From the NCBI GenBank assembly GCA_902792085.1, contig CADAYE010000014.1:1-55350 (forward strand): 55,350 bases of DNA, in the 5' to 3' direction. This document shows positions 9,043-18,272 of this stretch, in pieces (the stretch's first letter is position 1; the number at the start of each line of letters is the position of its first letter). Both the position numbers and the translations under genes were made by a program. This stretch comes from an uncultured bacterium. Its GTDB lineage: Bacteria; Cyanobacteriota; Vampirovibrionia; Gastranaerophilales; Gastranaerophilaceae. The notes beneath the pieces were generated by a model. The model was not told the DNA's origin, did not search any database, and worked only from the letters and a program-made list of their open reading frames with translations.

Positions 9043-10512
9043 ATGAGTATAAATACCCCAAATAAACAAACTTCACATCTTAAACGCGAAATTTTGGTAA
9101 GACTTATCAGAGCGTACTTAGGTAATAATTATGAAGAAGATGTAAGATTGATACCATATAAAATGCGCCCACAAGGTAGTGAAGTGCCTTACAGATGTTG
9201 TATCCATAAAGAGCGTGCTATTTTAAGAGACAGAGTAATTGCAGGTTTGGGGTTTGATATTGAAGAAGCAAAAGATTACGAGCTTTTATCTGACTTGGCA
9301 AACAAAGCAACCAAAAGAGAAAAACCTGAACAACATCCTTTGACACTATTACAAACCGCATGCAACGAATGTGTCCCTGCAAGAATACATGTTACTGATT
9401 TATGTCAGGGCTGTGTTGCAAGACCTTGCGAAAGTGCTTGCAAATTTGGGGCAATAAAGGTTGTTGACGGGAAGTCAAGAATTGACCAGTCAAAATGTAA
9501 AAGTTGCGGATTATGCGCTCAAGTATGCCCGTTTCAGGCAATTACAAAAATTATTGTTCCTTGCGAAAATGCTTGTCCTGTAGGGGCAATTGCAAAAGAC
9601 GAAGATGGTTTAACAAAAATCGACCACGAAAAATGTATTTCCTGCGGGAAATGTGTAAGTGCTTGCCCGTTCGGAGCAGTTCACAAGAAAAGTCAAATTA
9701 TTGATATTTTAAAAAATATAAAAGGCGGCAAAAAAGTTGTTGCAATGCTTGCGCCTGCAATTATGGGACAGTTACCATGCACCCCTGCGCAATTAAAACA
9801 AGCAATTTTGAAACTTGGATTTACTGATGTTGTAGAAGTAGCGCAAGGGGCAGATATTACGACAAAAAACGAATCAGAAGAATTTAAGGAAAGAGTAAAA
9901 GAAAACGGTGCACCGTTTATGACAACTTCTTGCTGCGCCGCATATAACGAATTGGTTGAAAAACATATTCCTGAAATTGATAAATATCGTTCAACAACAA
10001 AAACTCCGGCATATTATACGGCAGAACTTGTTAAAAAAGAGCATCCGGAGTATGTAACCGTATTTTTCAGCCCATGCGTTGCAAAGCGTACTGAAGCAAG
10101 TAAAAACCCGAATATTGATTATGTATTGAGTTTTGAAGAACTTGGAGCATGGTTTGTTGCTTTGAATATTCAGGTCGCAGAATGTGAAGAATCAAAATTT
10201 AAAACAGAATCATCAGCGCAAAGCAGAAATTTTGCAGTCACCGGCGGAGTAGCACAAGCAGTAAACTCTTTGCTTGACGATAGAGACAAAGCACAACCTT
10301 ATGTAATCAACGGACTTGATAAATCCGGCATTCGAGATTTGAAAAAATTTGTCAAAAACGGCAAATGTGAATTGGGCGATTTGATTGAAGTAATGGCTTG
10401 TCCGGGGGGATGCTTAGGCGGCTCAAATACGATTAATTCATATCGTCAGGCATCAAAACAACTCGGCGCTTATGTTGAACAAAGTCCGCAAATTAAAGAT
10501 GTCGTAAAATAG
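9043..10512 (+). CDS. [FeFe] hydrogenase, group B-like, monomeric
   Basis: Predicted to make or oxidise H2 with ferredoxin. The 489-residue protein has an N-terminal cysteine module (about 105-130, CNECVPARIHVTDLCQGC, typical of group B enzymes), then two bacterial-type ferredoxin motifs near 155-180 and 200-225. The H-cluster domain has TTSCCAAY near 294-301 (group A has TSCCPAW), SPCVAKRTE near 342 (group A has MPC..K) and VMACPGGCLGG near 449. All four H-cluster cysteines are present. No maturases HydE/F/G are in the window, so they must lie elsewhere if the enzyme is active. AAGAAGGA lies just before the ATG. The role is likely fermentative electron disposal. Confidence 0.9.
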   Translation: MSINTPNKQTSHLKREILVRLIRAYLGNNYEEDVRLIPYKMRPQGSEVPYRCCIHKERAILRDRVIAGLGFDIEEAKDYELLSDLANKATKREKPEQHPLTLLQTACNECVPARIHVTDLCQGCVARPCESACKFGAIKVVDGKSRIDQSKCKSCGLCAQVCPFQAITKIIVPCENACPVGAIAKDEDGLTKIDHEKCISCGKCVSACPFGAVHKKSQIIDILKNIKGGKKVVAMLAPAIMGQLPCTPAQLKQAILKLGFTDVVEVAQGADITTKNESEEFKERVKENGAPFMTTSCCAAYNELVEKHIPEIDKYRSTTKTPAYYTAELVKKEHPEYVTVFFSPCVAKRTEASKNPNIDYVLSFEELGAWFVALNIQVAECEESKFKTESSAQSRNFAVTGGVAQAVNSLLDDRDKAQPYVINGLDKSGIRDLKKFVKNGKCELGDLIEVMACPGGCLGGSNTINSYRQASKQLGAYVEQSPQIKDVVK

Positions 10513-10565
10513 TTGTAATTATAAAATTGTATTATTAATTATTTCGACCTGCATTTGTATTTATA

Positions 10566-10970
10566 CTATGTTGGTATTTTACTTTTATAATCTTTTTGTA
10601 TTCCCTTTATAAGGGTATTCATTCCTTGCGAATAAGTTCCTACACCTGTACTTGACATAGAACCGGAGAAAAACGATGCATCATATCCGTTATGCTGATA
10701 ACCTTTATTGACAAGTAAATTTAATATTTTATGCCCATATTCAAAAAATTGATCAAATAATGAAGAACTATGCTGCGCAAAAGAAACCGCAAAATTTGAA
10801 TTATGAACTATCATATCTGCGCCTGAAGATACTCCCGTCATAGTTGACGAACTTCCTCCTGAGACAGAAGATATACCTGCACTTTTTAACAATTTACCTT
10901 CAATTTTCGGTTTATTAATTTTTATTCTTGCCTCAAAAGATAAATTATTTTCTATTTTTGAAATTTGCAT
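10566..10970 (-). CDS. Small hypothetical protein, Ser/Gly-rich
   Basis: This is a 134-residue protein of no recognised family. It begins MQISKIENNLSFEARIKI, has a Ser/Gly/Thr-rich stretch (about 30-55), and then a region with aromatic residues. It has no signal peptide, membrane helix or catalytic motif. The short basic/aromatic start ending in SFEA recalls N-termini of many lineage-specific hypotheticals in this type of genome, but that is impression only. It converges on the hydrogenase gene with a gap of about 50 bases and stands alone. Confidence 0.55.
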   Translation of the reverse strand: MQISKIENNLSFEARIKINKPKIEGKLLKSAGISSVSGGSSSTMTGVSSGADMIVHNSNFAVSFAQHSSSLFDQFFEYGHKILNLLVNKGYQHNGYDASFFSGSMSSTGVGTYSQGMNTLIKGIQKDYKSKIPT

Positions 10971-11050
10971 GGCTAATCCCTGTTGTTTCTTATAAAATTA
11001 AACCCCGTAAAAATAATTTTTGCGTGGCTTAATAGTTATATTTACAATCC

Positions 11051-11533
11051 TTAATGACAACCGCCGCATCCTGAACAACCACCTGACTTGCGGCAGGAAT
11101 TAGAAAATAAATCGCAAAAATCAAAAACTCTACCATTTAAAATTGAATCTATTACAACAGGCAAAAGTTTTGAAGCAACCGAATGAATTTCGTTTATAAA
11201 ATCGTCTATATGCGTATCAAGTCCGATAAGAACAGGATATTGTGCGATGATTTTGTCTTTTGAATGAATTGTTATTCCGCTTACCTTTACACCGTCTTTA
11301 AAAGCACTAAAAATTGCATCTTTACCCTTATAAGCGGGTAAAAGTGACGGATGTACATTTATAAAATTTTCGCTTTTCATAACGCAATCATAATCATCAA
11401 AAAACACTAACAAATCAGCATCATATTGAGGGTTGTCTTTATCAAAAGGAACAAGTTCGACATCTTTATCTATAAAATATTTTTTCATCTCCTCAAATAC
11501 TTCAGGATAAGATATTGCAACTTTTTTAAGCAT
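11051..11533 (-). CDS. Formyltransferase-fold protein with Cys-rich tail
   Basis: The 160-residue protein matches the PurN/Fmt formyltransferase fold around INVHPSLLPAYKGKDAIFSAF (residues 78-98, with the Asn and His of the family active site) and SGITIHSKD (near 106). PurN proteins then have a DxGPII segment with the catalytic aspartate; here the text runs TIHSKDKIIAQYPV, so that loop and its Asp appear deleted. The protein is also short (PurN about 190-210) and ends in a cysteine cluster, CRKSGGCSGCGGCH, that suggests metal binding. I would not call it GAR transformylase. It lies 1 base after a 58-codon ORF on the same strand, so the pair may be translationally coupled. Confidence 0.6.
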   Translation of the reverse strand: MLKKVAISYPEVFEEMKKYFIDKDVELVPFDKDNPQYDADLLVFFDDYDCVMKSENFINVHPSLLPAYKGKDAIFSAFKDGVKVSGITIHSKDKIIAQYPVLIGLDTHIDDFINEIHSVASKLLPVVIDSILNGRVFDFCDLFSNSCRKSGGCSGCGGCH

Positions 11534-11534
11534 A

Positions 11535-11711
11535 TTACCTCTTTCTGTTTTTTGATGTTATCTTTGCCTTCCCTGAACTCACAAATAAATCCGAATCAAA
11601 AATATTTACAATTTTACAATGTTTAGATTTTCCCAAGTCATTCCCTACTGTGTCTTTGAAAAGTGACTTTGCAGCAACTTCCAACGGAATAGATATTCTT
11701 ACAATATTCAT
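11535..11711 (-). CDS. Small ORF upstream of formyltransferase-like gene
   Basis: A 58-residue ORF beginning MNIVRISIPLEVAAKSLF and ending KNRKR. Its stop is separated from the next start by one base (TAATATG-type junction), which supports translation as a coupled pair. Upstream there is TTGCAT and a TATACAAT-like box but no clear ribosome site. The N-terminal MxIVRISIPLE and later KIVNIFDSD pieces vaguely recall the NifX/NifB cofactor-carrier fold, truncated; that is too weak to use as a name. Confidence 0.45.
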   Translation of the reverse strand: MNIVRISIPLEVAAKSLFKDTVGNDLGKSKHCKIVNIFDSDLFVSSGKAKITSKNRKR

Positions 11712-11771
11712 AATATATATTGTATAATTGACACTTTATAAATGCAAGAACTTTACAATCAATTAAATTTG

Positions 11772-11802
11772 AAAAGAGGAAGGATTTACACCTTCCTCTT
11801 TT
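11772..11802 (-). terminator. Terminator of the oad operon
   Basis: AAAAGAGGAAGG (11772-11783) pairs with CCTTCCTCTTTT (11791-11802) across a 7-base loop. It lies 19 bases beyond the oadB stop and is T-tracted on both sides. Confidence 0.85.
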
Positions 11803-11820
11803 TGTATTTAAAACAAATTA

Positions 11821-13035
11821 TTATTTACATAATGCAAGCAAAATACCGGCTGCAACAGCAGAACCGATTACACCGGATACATTTGGCCCCATAGCGTGCA
11901 TCAAAAGATAGTTTTGAGAATTGTATTCCAAACCGACCTTATTTGATACTCTTGCTGCCATTGGAACAGCAGATACACCTGCAGAACCTATTAATGGATT
12001 AATAAGTTTCGGTTCCCTTTTGCCGATTTTAGCAGCAATAATCTCGCACAGGTTCATAAGTTTTGCCATCAATACACCAGCACCTGTTGCAAATGAGAAT
12101 GCCAAAATTCCAAGTACAAGAATAAATAATGTTTGAACCGTTAAGAAATGGTCTGCCGATAATTTTGAACCGACAGTCAATCCTAAGAAAATCGTAACAA
12201 TATTAATCAATGCGTTTTGCATTGTATCTGATAATCTGTCAACGACTCCGCATTCTTTGCATAAGTTACCAAAAGTGAATGCCCCGACTAAAGGACAGGC
12301 AGACGGTAACAAAATTATGCACATAAACAAAACGATAAGCGGGAACACAATTTTTTCCCTTTTGGAAACAGGTCTTAACTGTTCCATCTGAATAACTCGT
12401 TCTTCTTTTGTTGTAAATAATTTCATAATCGGCGGCTGAATAACAGGTACCAATGCCATATATGAATAAGCCGCAACTGCAATTGCACCTAATAACTCAG
12501 GCGCAAGAGAACGGGTAACATAAATTGATGTCGGACCATCGGCGCCTCCAATGATACCGATTGCACCCGCCTGCGGAAGTGTAAACCCAAATAAGCACAA
12601 TGCCATAAGTAATGCGCCAAATATACCAAATTGAGCCGCACCACCTAAAAGCGCTGTTTTAGGGTTTGCAATTAACGGACCGAAATCTGTCATTGCGCCA
12701 ACTCCCATAAAGATAATCAACGGGAATAAGCCTTTATCAATCCCGAAATTAAATATTATACCCAAAAAACCGTTTGGACCTGCAATTGCTTCATTCGGGT
12801 CTAAAAATGCAATGTTTGATAAAATACCGCCAAAAGCGATAGGAACCATCAATAGCGGTTCATACTGCTTTTTAATACCTAACCATAAAAGGAATAAGCA
12901 TATCAAAAGCATTATCGGGTGACCGAAAACATGCAAAAATTGTTCTGCACCGTGCAGTTTTGGGTCAGGTGACAATATCAGGTTATAAATCCCTGTATTT
13001 TGCCACAGATTTATTAAACCATCTGTAATTTCCAT
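11821..13035 (-). CDS. oadB: Na+-pumping oxaloacetate decarboxylase, beta subunit
   Basis: OadB is the membrane subunit that decarboxylates carboxybiotin and exports Na+. The 404-residue protein is almost entirely membrane helices and contains [11 protein letters not shown] near 160-170, with the aspartate essential for sodium coupling, plus [12 protein letters not shown] near 112. The C-terminal segment includes [14 protein letters not shown] and [18 protein letters not shown], both well conserved in the family. oadA lies 10 bases upstream. Methylmalonyl-CoA and glutaconyl-CoA decarboxylases share this subunit, so the substrate assignment depends on oadA. Confidence 0.92.
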   Translation of the reverse strand: MEITDGLINLWQNTGIYNLILSPDPKLHGAEQFLHVFGHPIMLLICLFLLWLGIKKQYEPLLMVPIAFGGILSNIAFLDPNEAIAGPNGFLGIIFNFGIDKGLFPLIIFMGVGAMTDFGPLIANPKTALLGGAAQFGIFGALLMALCLFGFTLPQAGAIGIIGGADGPTSIYVTRSLAPELLGAIAVAAYSYMALVPVIQPPIMKLFTTKEERVIQMEQLRPVSKREKIVFPLIVLFMCIILLPSACPLVGAFTFGNLCKECGVVDRLSDTMQNALINIVTIFLGLTVGSKLSADHFLTVQTLFILVLGILAFSFATGAGVLMAKLMNLCEIIAAKIGKREPKLINPLIGSAGVSAVPMAARVSNKVGLEYNSQNYLLMHAMGPNVSGVIGSAVAAGILLALCK

Positions 13036-13045
13036 CCAAAACCCC

Positions 13046-14836
13046 CTAACCGATTGTTACCAATACTTGTCCGTTTTGGACTTTATTACCTACTTCAATT
13101 TCGACCGATTTAACAGTGCCGGATACAGGTGATTTAATTTCTGTTTCCATCTTCATTGCTTCAACAACCGCAATTACATCACCTTCTGAAATGCTGTCGC
13201 CTTCCGATACAAGAACTTTTAATACATTCCCAGGAAGCGCAGCCTTAACAGGTGTACCTTCACCGCCAACATTTGCCTTAGCCTCAATACCTTCTTTTAC
13301 GCTGAAATCATACAATTTACCGTTAACAGTAGCCTTATCGCCTTCCAAAGCGACTGCATATTTTTTGCCGTTTACGGTAACGGTATAACCGTTTGTATCG
13401 TTGCCTGCATCTGATTTAGGTTCTGATGATTTTTCATTTTTACGAACACCGATTGTACCTTTGCCCTGCAAGAACAAAATACCTTTTTCTTTACAAGCGG
13501 CAGAAATAAATAAGTTTTCGTCATTAACTTCCAATCCTGCATCTTCAAGACGCTTTTTAGCAACTTCCAAACCTTTATTCGGGTCTTTGTCGTTCAAATC
13601 AACAACGGTTTCAGTTGTCGGCTCAAGCCCTAATTGTTCGTGAGCAATTCTTACAACTTCCGGATCAGGAGTACAAGGTGTTTTACCAAAATATCCCAAA
13701 ACCATTTTGCCATAACCTTCGGCAATTTTCTTCCACGCACCGAACATTACATTATTAAATGCCTGTTGGAAATAGAATTGAGAAACCGGAGTAACAGATG
13801 TACCAAAACCGCCCTTTTCTACAACTTCTTTCATTGCCGCAACAACTTCAGGATATTTATCCATCAAGTTGTTATCACGAAGCATTTGAGTATTTGCGGT
13901 CAAAGCACCACCCGGCAATGGTGATTGAATAATCATTGGATTGACTGCCATTGCTTCAGGAGGTAAGAAGTAATCTTTCATACATTCTTTAAAGATTTCT
14001 TCTGTTTCCAAAATCTTTTCAACATCAATACCCAAATCGTATTCAGTGCCTTTTAGTGCGTGCCACATAGAAACGATATCAGGCTGAGCTGTACCGCCTG
14101 AAACAGGTTTCATTGATAAGTCGATACAATTTGCACCGCCTTCTAATGCTGCCAAATATGCAGCCAAACCAGTACCTGCAGTTTCATGTGAATGGAAACG
14201 AATATCTGCCCCTTCACCCAAAATTTCTCTTGTTCTTTTTACTGTTTCAAATACCTTTCTCGGTGCAGATGTACCTGATGCATCTTTAAATGCTAATGAA
14301 TCAAATTCAATTCCGGCATCTAAAATTGAACGCAATACTCGTTCATAAAATTCTACATCATGCGCACCCTGACAACCAATAGGAAGTTCCATCATTGTAA
14401 TTGTAACTTCATGTTTCAAACCGTGTTTTTTAATACATTGGCTTGAATATAATAAGTTGTTTACATCATTAAGGGCATCAAAGTTTCTGACTGTCGTAAC
14501 ACCGTGTTTTGCAAACATTTTTGCATGCAAATCAATCACATCACGAGGTTGAGAATCTAACCCGACGACATTTACCCCTCTTGATAAAGACTGTAAATTG
14601 ATATCAGGACCGACTGCGGCTCTGATTTTGTCCATTGTTTCAAAAGCGTTTTCGTTGCAGTAAAAAATCGGCGACTGAAATCTTGCACCACCTGCAACTT
14701 CAAAGTGTCTTAAACCTGCTTTTACCGCAGATTGCAGAGCAGGAATAAAGTCATCGACAAAAACTCTTGCCCCGTAAACAGACTGGAAACCATCTCTGAA
14801 TGAGGTATCCATTACCTTAATAAGTTTTTTACTCAT
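13046..14836 (-). CDS. oadA: Oxaloacetate decarboxylase alpha subunit (biotinyl)
   Basis: This subunit moves a carboxyl group from oxaloacetate (or a related acid) to biotin. The N-terminal TIM barrel (about 1-300) starts [11 protein letters not shown] and has [10 protein letters not shown], an FKDASG segment and the metal-binding [10 protein letters not shown], corresponding to known carboxyltransferase motifs though each is slightly divergent. A conserved C-terminal carboxyltransferase region follows (about 310-450). A linker leads to a biotinyl domain (about 525-596) with EAMKMETE, where K562 is the biotin attachment site. The gene lies between oadG and oadB, and the biotin ligase is in the same operon. 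A pyruvate carboxylase B subunit is the alternative, but oadB and oadG argue against it. Confidence 0.9.
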   Translation of the reverse strand: MSKKLIKVMDTSFRDGFQSVYGARVFVDDFIPALQSAVKAGLRHFEVAGGARFQSPIFYCNENAFETMDKIRAAVGPDINLQSLSRGVNVVGLDSQPRDVIDLHAKMFAKHGVTTVRNFDALNDVNNLLYSSQCIKKHGLKHEVTITMMELPIGCQGAHDVEFYERVLRSILDAGIEFDSLAFKDASGTSAPRKVFETVKRTREILGEGADIRFHSHETAGTGLAAYLAALEGGANCIDLSMKPVSGGTAQPDIVSMWHALKGTEYDLGIDVEKILETEEIFKECMKDYFLPPEAMAVNPMIIQSPLPGGALTANTQMLRDNNLMDKYPEVVAAMKEVVEKGGFGTSVTPVSQFYFQQAFNNVMFGAWKKIAEGYGKMVLGYFGKTPCTPDPEVVRIAHEQLGLEPTTETVVDLNDKDPNKGLEVAKKRLEDAGLEVNDENLFISAACKEKGILFLQGKGTIGVRKNEKSSEPKSDAGNDTNGYTVTVNGKKYAVALEGDKATVNGKLYDFSVKEGIEAKANVGGEGTPVKAALPGNVLKVLVSEGDSISEGDVIAVVEAMKMETEIKSPVSGTVKSVEIEVGNKVQNGQVLVTIG

Positions 14837-14865
14837 ATATATATCCTTTCATTATTAATTAAAAA

Positions 14866-15099
14866 TTAACCTCTTTTTGCCATTATTGCGGCTATTGCTA
14901 CTGCTATTGCCTCATCAACATTTGAAGCAACTTTTTTGGCAGTTGATTTAACTTCTTCAACCGCTTCAGGGAAAATTTTATTCAACCATCCCACAACTTT
15001 TGACATAATGCCCATCGCAAAAATCAGAACTGCAAGGAATGCCAAAACAGTACCCATTCCGATAAGCAGTAATGCCAACCCGTTTTCCAAATTGTTCAT
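14866..15099 (-). CDS. oadG: Oxaloacetate decarboxylase gamma subunit
   Basis: A 77-residue protein with one N-terminal membrane helix (about 8-32) and a charged cytoplasmic tail, the layout of OadG, which holds the alpha and beta subunits together. Sequence identity in this family is always low, so the call rests on size, topology and position directly upstream of oadA. Its start overlaps the birA stop by 4 bases (ATGA), implying translational coupling. Confidence 0.82.
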   Translation of the reverse strand: MNNLENGLALLLIGMGTVLAFLAVLIFAMGIMSKVVGWLNKIFPEAVEEVKSTAKKVASNVDEAIAVAIAAIMAKRG

Positions 15100-15821
15100 A
15101 ATATATCTCCTATGTTTAATATCAAATCTTTATTATCTCCGGTCTGCAAAATAAGTTCTCCGTTATTGTTGATTCCTTTTGCATAGCCGGATTTTACATT
15201 GTTTAGAACCTGAACATTTAAATCTTTTTCAAGAAAACAATTTCTTTTAATGTAATCGTTAATTATATATTCAAAACCTTTTGATAAAAATTCATCATAA
15301 GTTTTGAAAAATTCGGTTAAAAATTCATCTAAAAATGCTTTAGAATTAACGCTTCTGCCAATTTCGAGATTTAAAGCGGTAACAACTCTGTCAGGAATAT
15401 TTTCAACATCTTTTTTTGATGCATTTAAATTTATTCCGATACCTAAAATTATCCCTTTAAGTTCGTTGTTTTCTATAACTGTTTCACATAAAATTCCGCA
15501 AATCTTACGCAATCCGTCAATCATAACATCATTTGGCCATTTGACTTTAGGGTTTAGTCCGTAATTTTCAAAAATTTTGCATAAAATAACTGATGTATAT
15601 TGGGTAAGATTAGAATAAACAGGACAAAACGCATTTGACGGTTTTAAAACTATTGAGAAAAATAAATTATTATCTCCTAAATCAACCCATGTACGATTTA
15701 GTCTGCCTCTGCCGTTTGTTTGACGGAGGGCATGCACAACACTCCTATCTTCAAGCAGGGTAATATGCTCTTTTGAGTAACTATTGGTGGATTGTGTCTC
15801 CTCAAGTTTTATAACTCTCAT
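15096..15821 (-). CDS. birA: Biotin--protein ligase BirA (no DNA-binding domain)
   Basis: BirA activates biotin with ATP and attaches it to the carrier lysine. The 241-residue protein starts directly with the catalytic domain: ETQSTNSYS near 8-16, the biotin/ATP loop TNGRGRLNRTWVD near 35-47, the KWPNDV motif near 93-98, and GILGIGIN near 124-131. It lacks the N-terminal helix-turn-helix of E. coli BirA, so it is not expected to repress biotin genes. As first gene of an operon with oadG, oadA and oadB, it is coupled to the one visible biotin substrate. Confidence 0.93.
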   Translation of the reverse strand: MRVIKLEETQSTNSYSKEHITLLEDRSVVHALRQTNGRGRLNRTWVDLGDNNLFFSIVLKPSNAFCPVYSNLTQYTSVILCKIFENYGLNPKVKWPNDVMIDGLRKICGILCETVIENNELKGIILGIGINLNASKKDVENIPDRVVTALNLEIGRSVNSKAFLDEFLTEFFKTYDEFLSKGFEYIINDYIKRNCFLEKDLNVQVLNNVKSGYAKGINNNGELILQTGDNKDLILNIGDIL

Positions 15822-15910
15822 AAAATCCTCTAATCAGAATTTTCCAATTAGTATAATTGTACCACAAACAAAATATATATATTTACAAATTAAGTTGCAA
15901 AATTAATATT

Positions 15911-15938
15911 TTGCACAAAATACATATTATTCTATAAT
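15911..15938 (+). promoter_or_regulatory. cstA promoter, probably giving a leaderless mRNA
   Basis: TTGCAC (15911-15916), 16-base spacer, TATAAT (15933-15938). Transcription should begin about 7 bases later, on the ATG at 15945. No ribosome binding site is possible on such a message. Confidence 0.6.
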
Positions 15939-15944
15939 ATGTAT

Positions 15945-17384
15945 ATGATTACTTTTTTAATTGGCATTTTAATTTTATTTTTAGGATATATATTTTATTC
16001 CCGATATATAGATAAAATCTTTGCGCCGGATGACCGATTAACTCCGGCACACAAAAACAATGATAATGTTGATTTTATACCAATGTCAAAAAGCAGAAAT
16101 GCACTTATTCATCTTTTGAATATTGCTGGAATGGGACCTATTATCGGGGCTATACAGGGAATATTATTCGGACCGATAGCCTTTATACTCATTCCTGTCG
16201 GCTGTATATTCGCAGGCGGAGTACACGATTATTTTGCAGGTATGCTTTCAATCAGAAATCGCGGAGCCCAAATTACCGGACTTATACACAAGTATTTAGG
16301 GAAAAATGCGTTCAGAATTTTTATGGTTATTGTATCAATAATGCTTCTTTTACTTGCTACTGTATTCGTTTACACCGCAGGAGATTTGTTTGTTGAACGA
16401 TTTTTCGGAGTCAGCGATTTTGGAATAACCAACCCAATTGTATTATGCTCATATATCATAATACTTTTATATTTTATATTAGCAACTCTATTTCCAATAA
16501 ACAAAATTATCGGCAAATTCTATCCGATTTTAGGTTTGCTTTTAATATTGGGAACAGGACTTATACTTATAGGATTTTTCATAAACGGAGTAAATTTACA
16601 AAATCTGACTTTTGCAAATTTTAACATACACCCCAAAAACCTTCCTCTTATACCAATGTTTTTTATGACCGTAAGTTGCGGGTTATTGTCAGGTTTTCAT
16701 TCAACGCAGGCAACGATTATTTCAAGAGCAGTTGATAAAGAAAAAGACGGAAGACAGATTTTTTACGGTATGATGTGCCTGGAATCATTGATAGCAATGA
16801 TTTGGGCAGCAGCATCTATGGATGTTTACAGTCTTAATCAGGTTCCTCAAAATCTTATTGGCACAGTAAATGTTGTAAATATTATTGCAAACAAATTTGT
16901 ACCGTTCAATCTGGCATTTTTGGTAACTCTTGCAGTAATAATACTTCCGATAACATCAGGAGATACTGCCCTGAGAGGATTAAGAATCACAATAGCCGAT
17001 GCTCTGAACCTTGAACAAAAGAAAATAGTTAATCGACTTGCCATAGTAATTCCGATTGTTATTTGTGTTTTGTTAGTCTTGATATGGGCAAAAACAAATG
17101 CCGGCAGTTTTTCTGCGATTTGGAGATATTTTACTTTCTTCAATCAATTAATAGCAATACCGACTTTGTGTTGTGCAACAATATATTTGTCAATAAATAA
17201 GAAAAACTTTTTTGTTACTTTAATACCTGCATTATTTTATGTATTTATAACCATGGCATTTATATTCAGCGAAAAAATAGGATTTAATCTTCCGCTAAAA
17301 TATGCCGAAATAATTGCAGGCTTTATATCTGTGACAGTACTTATTTATCTGTTAGTGAATATCAAAAAGCAAAATAATCACTAA
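15945..17384 (+). CDS. cstA: CstA-family transporter (pyruvate/peptide)
   Basis: Carbon-starvation CstA proteins import pyruvate or peptides. The protein (479 residues from ATG 15945) has about 13-14 membrane helices, with conserved family segments GPIIGAIQG near 67-75, GGVHDYFAG and SIRNRG near 95-108, SGFHSTQATIISRA near 248-261, and ITSGDTALRG near 341-350. It belongs to the shorter CstA type (about 480, compared with about 700 for E. coli CstA). An ATG 6 bases upstream (15939) is also in frame but overlaps the -10 box, so 15945 is preferred. Pyruvate import would fit beside the oxaloacetate decarboxylase operon, but this link is inference. Confidence 0.9.
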   Translation: MITFLIGILILFLGYIFYSRYIDKIFAPDDRLTPAHKNNDNVDFIPMSKSRNALIHLLNIAGMGPIIGAIQGILFGPIAFILIPVGCIFAGGVHDYFAGMLSIRNRGAQITGLIHKYLGKNAFRIFMVIVSIMLLLLATVFVYTAGDLFVERFFGVSDFGITNPIVLCSYIIILLYFILATLFPINKIIGKFYPILGLLLILGTGLILIGFFINGVNLQNLTFANFNIHPKNLPLIPMFFMTVSCGLLSGFHSTQATIISRAVDKEKDGRQIFYGMMCLESLIAMIWAAASMDVYSLNQVPQNLIGTVNVVNIIANKFVPFNLAFLVTLAVIILPITSGDTALRGLRITIADALNLEQKKIVNRLAIVIPIVICVLLVLIWAKTNAGSFSAIWRYFTFFNQLIAIPTLCCATIYLSINKKNFFVTLIPALFYVFITMAFIFSEKIGFNLPLKYAEIIAGFISVTVLIYLLVNIKKQNNH

Positions 17385-17393
17385 CAAAAGTAT

Positions 17394-18272
17394 TTAGTGA
17401 GCAAAATATTTTTTATGATATTCATATAACCAGGCATCAAAATCTCGGTCCCAATTAAAATCATTTTCTTTTGATTTGTTATATAATTCTTCAACCATAG
17501 AATAATATTTTGAATCTTTGTTTTCTGACAAGAACTTTTCATAAGATTCCTTAAATTCAGGCCGCATTTTTCTGGTATTCCACTTATCAAAAATAGGAGA
17601 ATTATCAATTCCCTCTAAATATGTCATCAGATAACTTTCCAAAATATCTTTAGCATCACCAATCAAAACAAAATCAGGATTTTGCGCCGTAAATTTTTCA
17701 AGAAAAATAATATATTCTCTTAACTTGTCGGGCAGTACCGTTAAGCCTCCATCCTGCATTACCGTTTCTCTTTTTAATATGAATTTTAACCACTCATTAT
17801 AAGCATCAGACAAATATTTGCCGTATTTATTCAGTAAGTATTCTGAATTAACGGCATAAAAATAACTGCCTTCAACAAAAGGTATTTTAACCCAATTATT
17901 TTTATAATAAGGGTCATTTACATCAATATTTTCAATATATTTTTCATTCAAAACATCAGTCGCTTTTATTAGTTTCATTTGCAATTTACTAAACTCTAAA
18001 TCATTGTCTTTAGATTTTTTTGCTTTATTTAAAAAATTAGTCTCATCTTGTTCAAGATTTTCCTTGTAATATTTCTGAACAGGGTTTAAAAATTTTTCTT
18101 TTAAAATTTCTTCTTTTATAGCTGTCTTTTGAATTGCATCATCATTTGCGACTGGTTCGGTGTGGATGTTATTTTTCTGAATAAAAACATAAAAACCAAT
18201 ACTAAATAAAACAAGTAATCCAAATATTAAACATATAATTGTGATATATTTTGAACATTTAATATTGCTCAT
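17394..18272 (-). CDS. Membrane-anchored hypothetical protein
   Basis: A 292-residue protein with a cytoplasmic basic start, one membrane helix at about 9-31, and a long charged, mostly helical extracytoplasmic part with many Lys/Glu/Asn and aromatic residues. No family is recognised; the general look of residues 75-180 recalls LprI-like lysozyme-inhibitor domains but without diagnostic cysteines. AAGGAGG 5 bases before the ATG lies inside the end of the upstream acetyltransferase gene, which it overlaps by 14 bases, so both belong to one operon. Confidence 0.6.
   Translation of the reverse strand: MSNIKCSKYITIICLIFGLLVLFSIGFYVFIQKNNIHTEPVANDDAIQKTAIKEEILKEKFLNPVQKYYKENLEQDETNFLNKAKKSKDNDLEFSKLQMKLIKATDVLNEKYIENIDVNDPYYKNNWVKIPFVEGSYFYAVNSEYLLNKYGKYLSDAYNEWLKFILKRETVMQDGGLTVLPDKLREYIIFLEKFTAQNPDFVLIGDAKDILESYLMTYLEGIDNSPIFDKWNTRKMRPEFKESYEKFLSENKDSKYYSMVEELYNKSKENDFNWDRDFDAWLYEYHKKYFAH

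Noticed and set aside
11051-11533. PurN (GAR transformylase)
   Set aside because: It lacks the loop with the catalytic aspartate, is too short, and has no purine genes nearby.
13116-13924. Plus-strand open frames across oadA and many similar opposite-strand frames elsewhere
   Set aside because: They are shadows of the real genes: no ribosome sites, low-complexity translations, and full overlap with conserved proteins.
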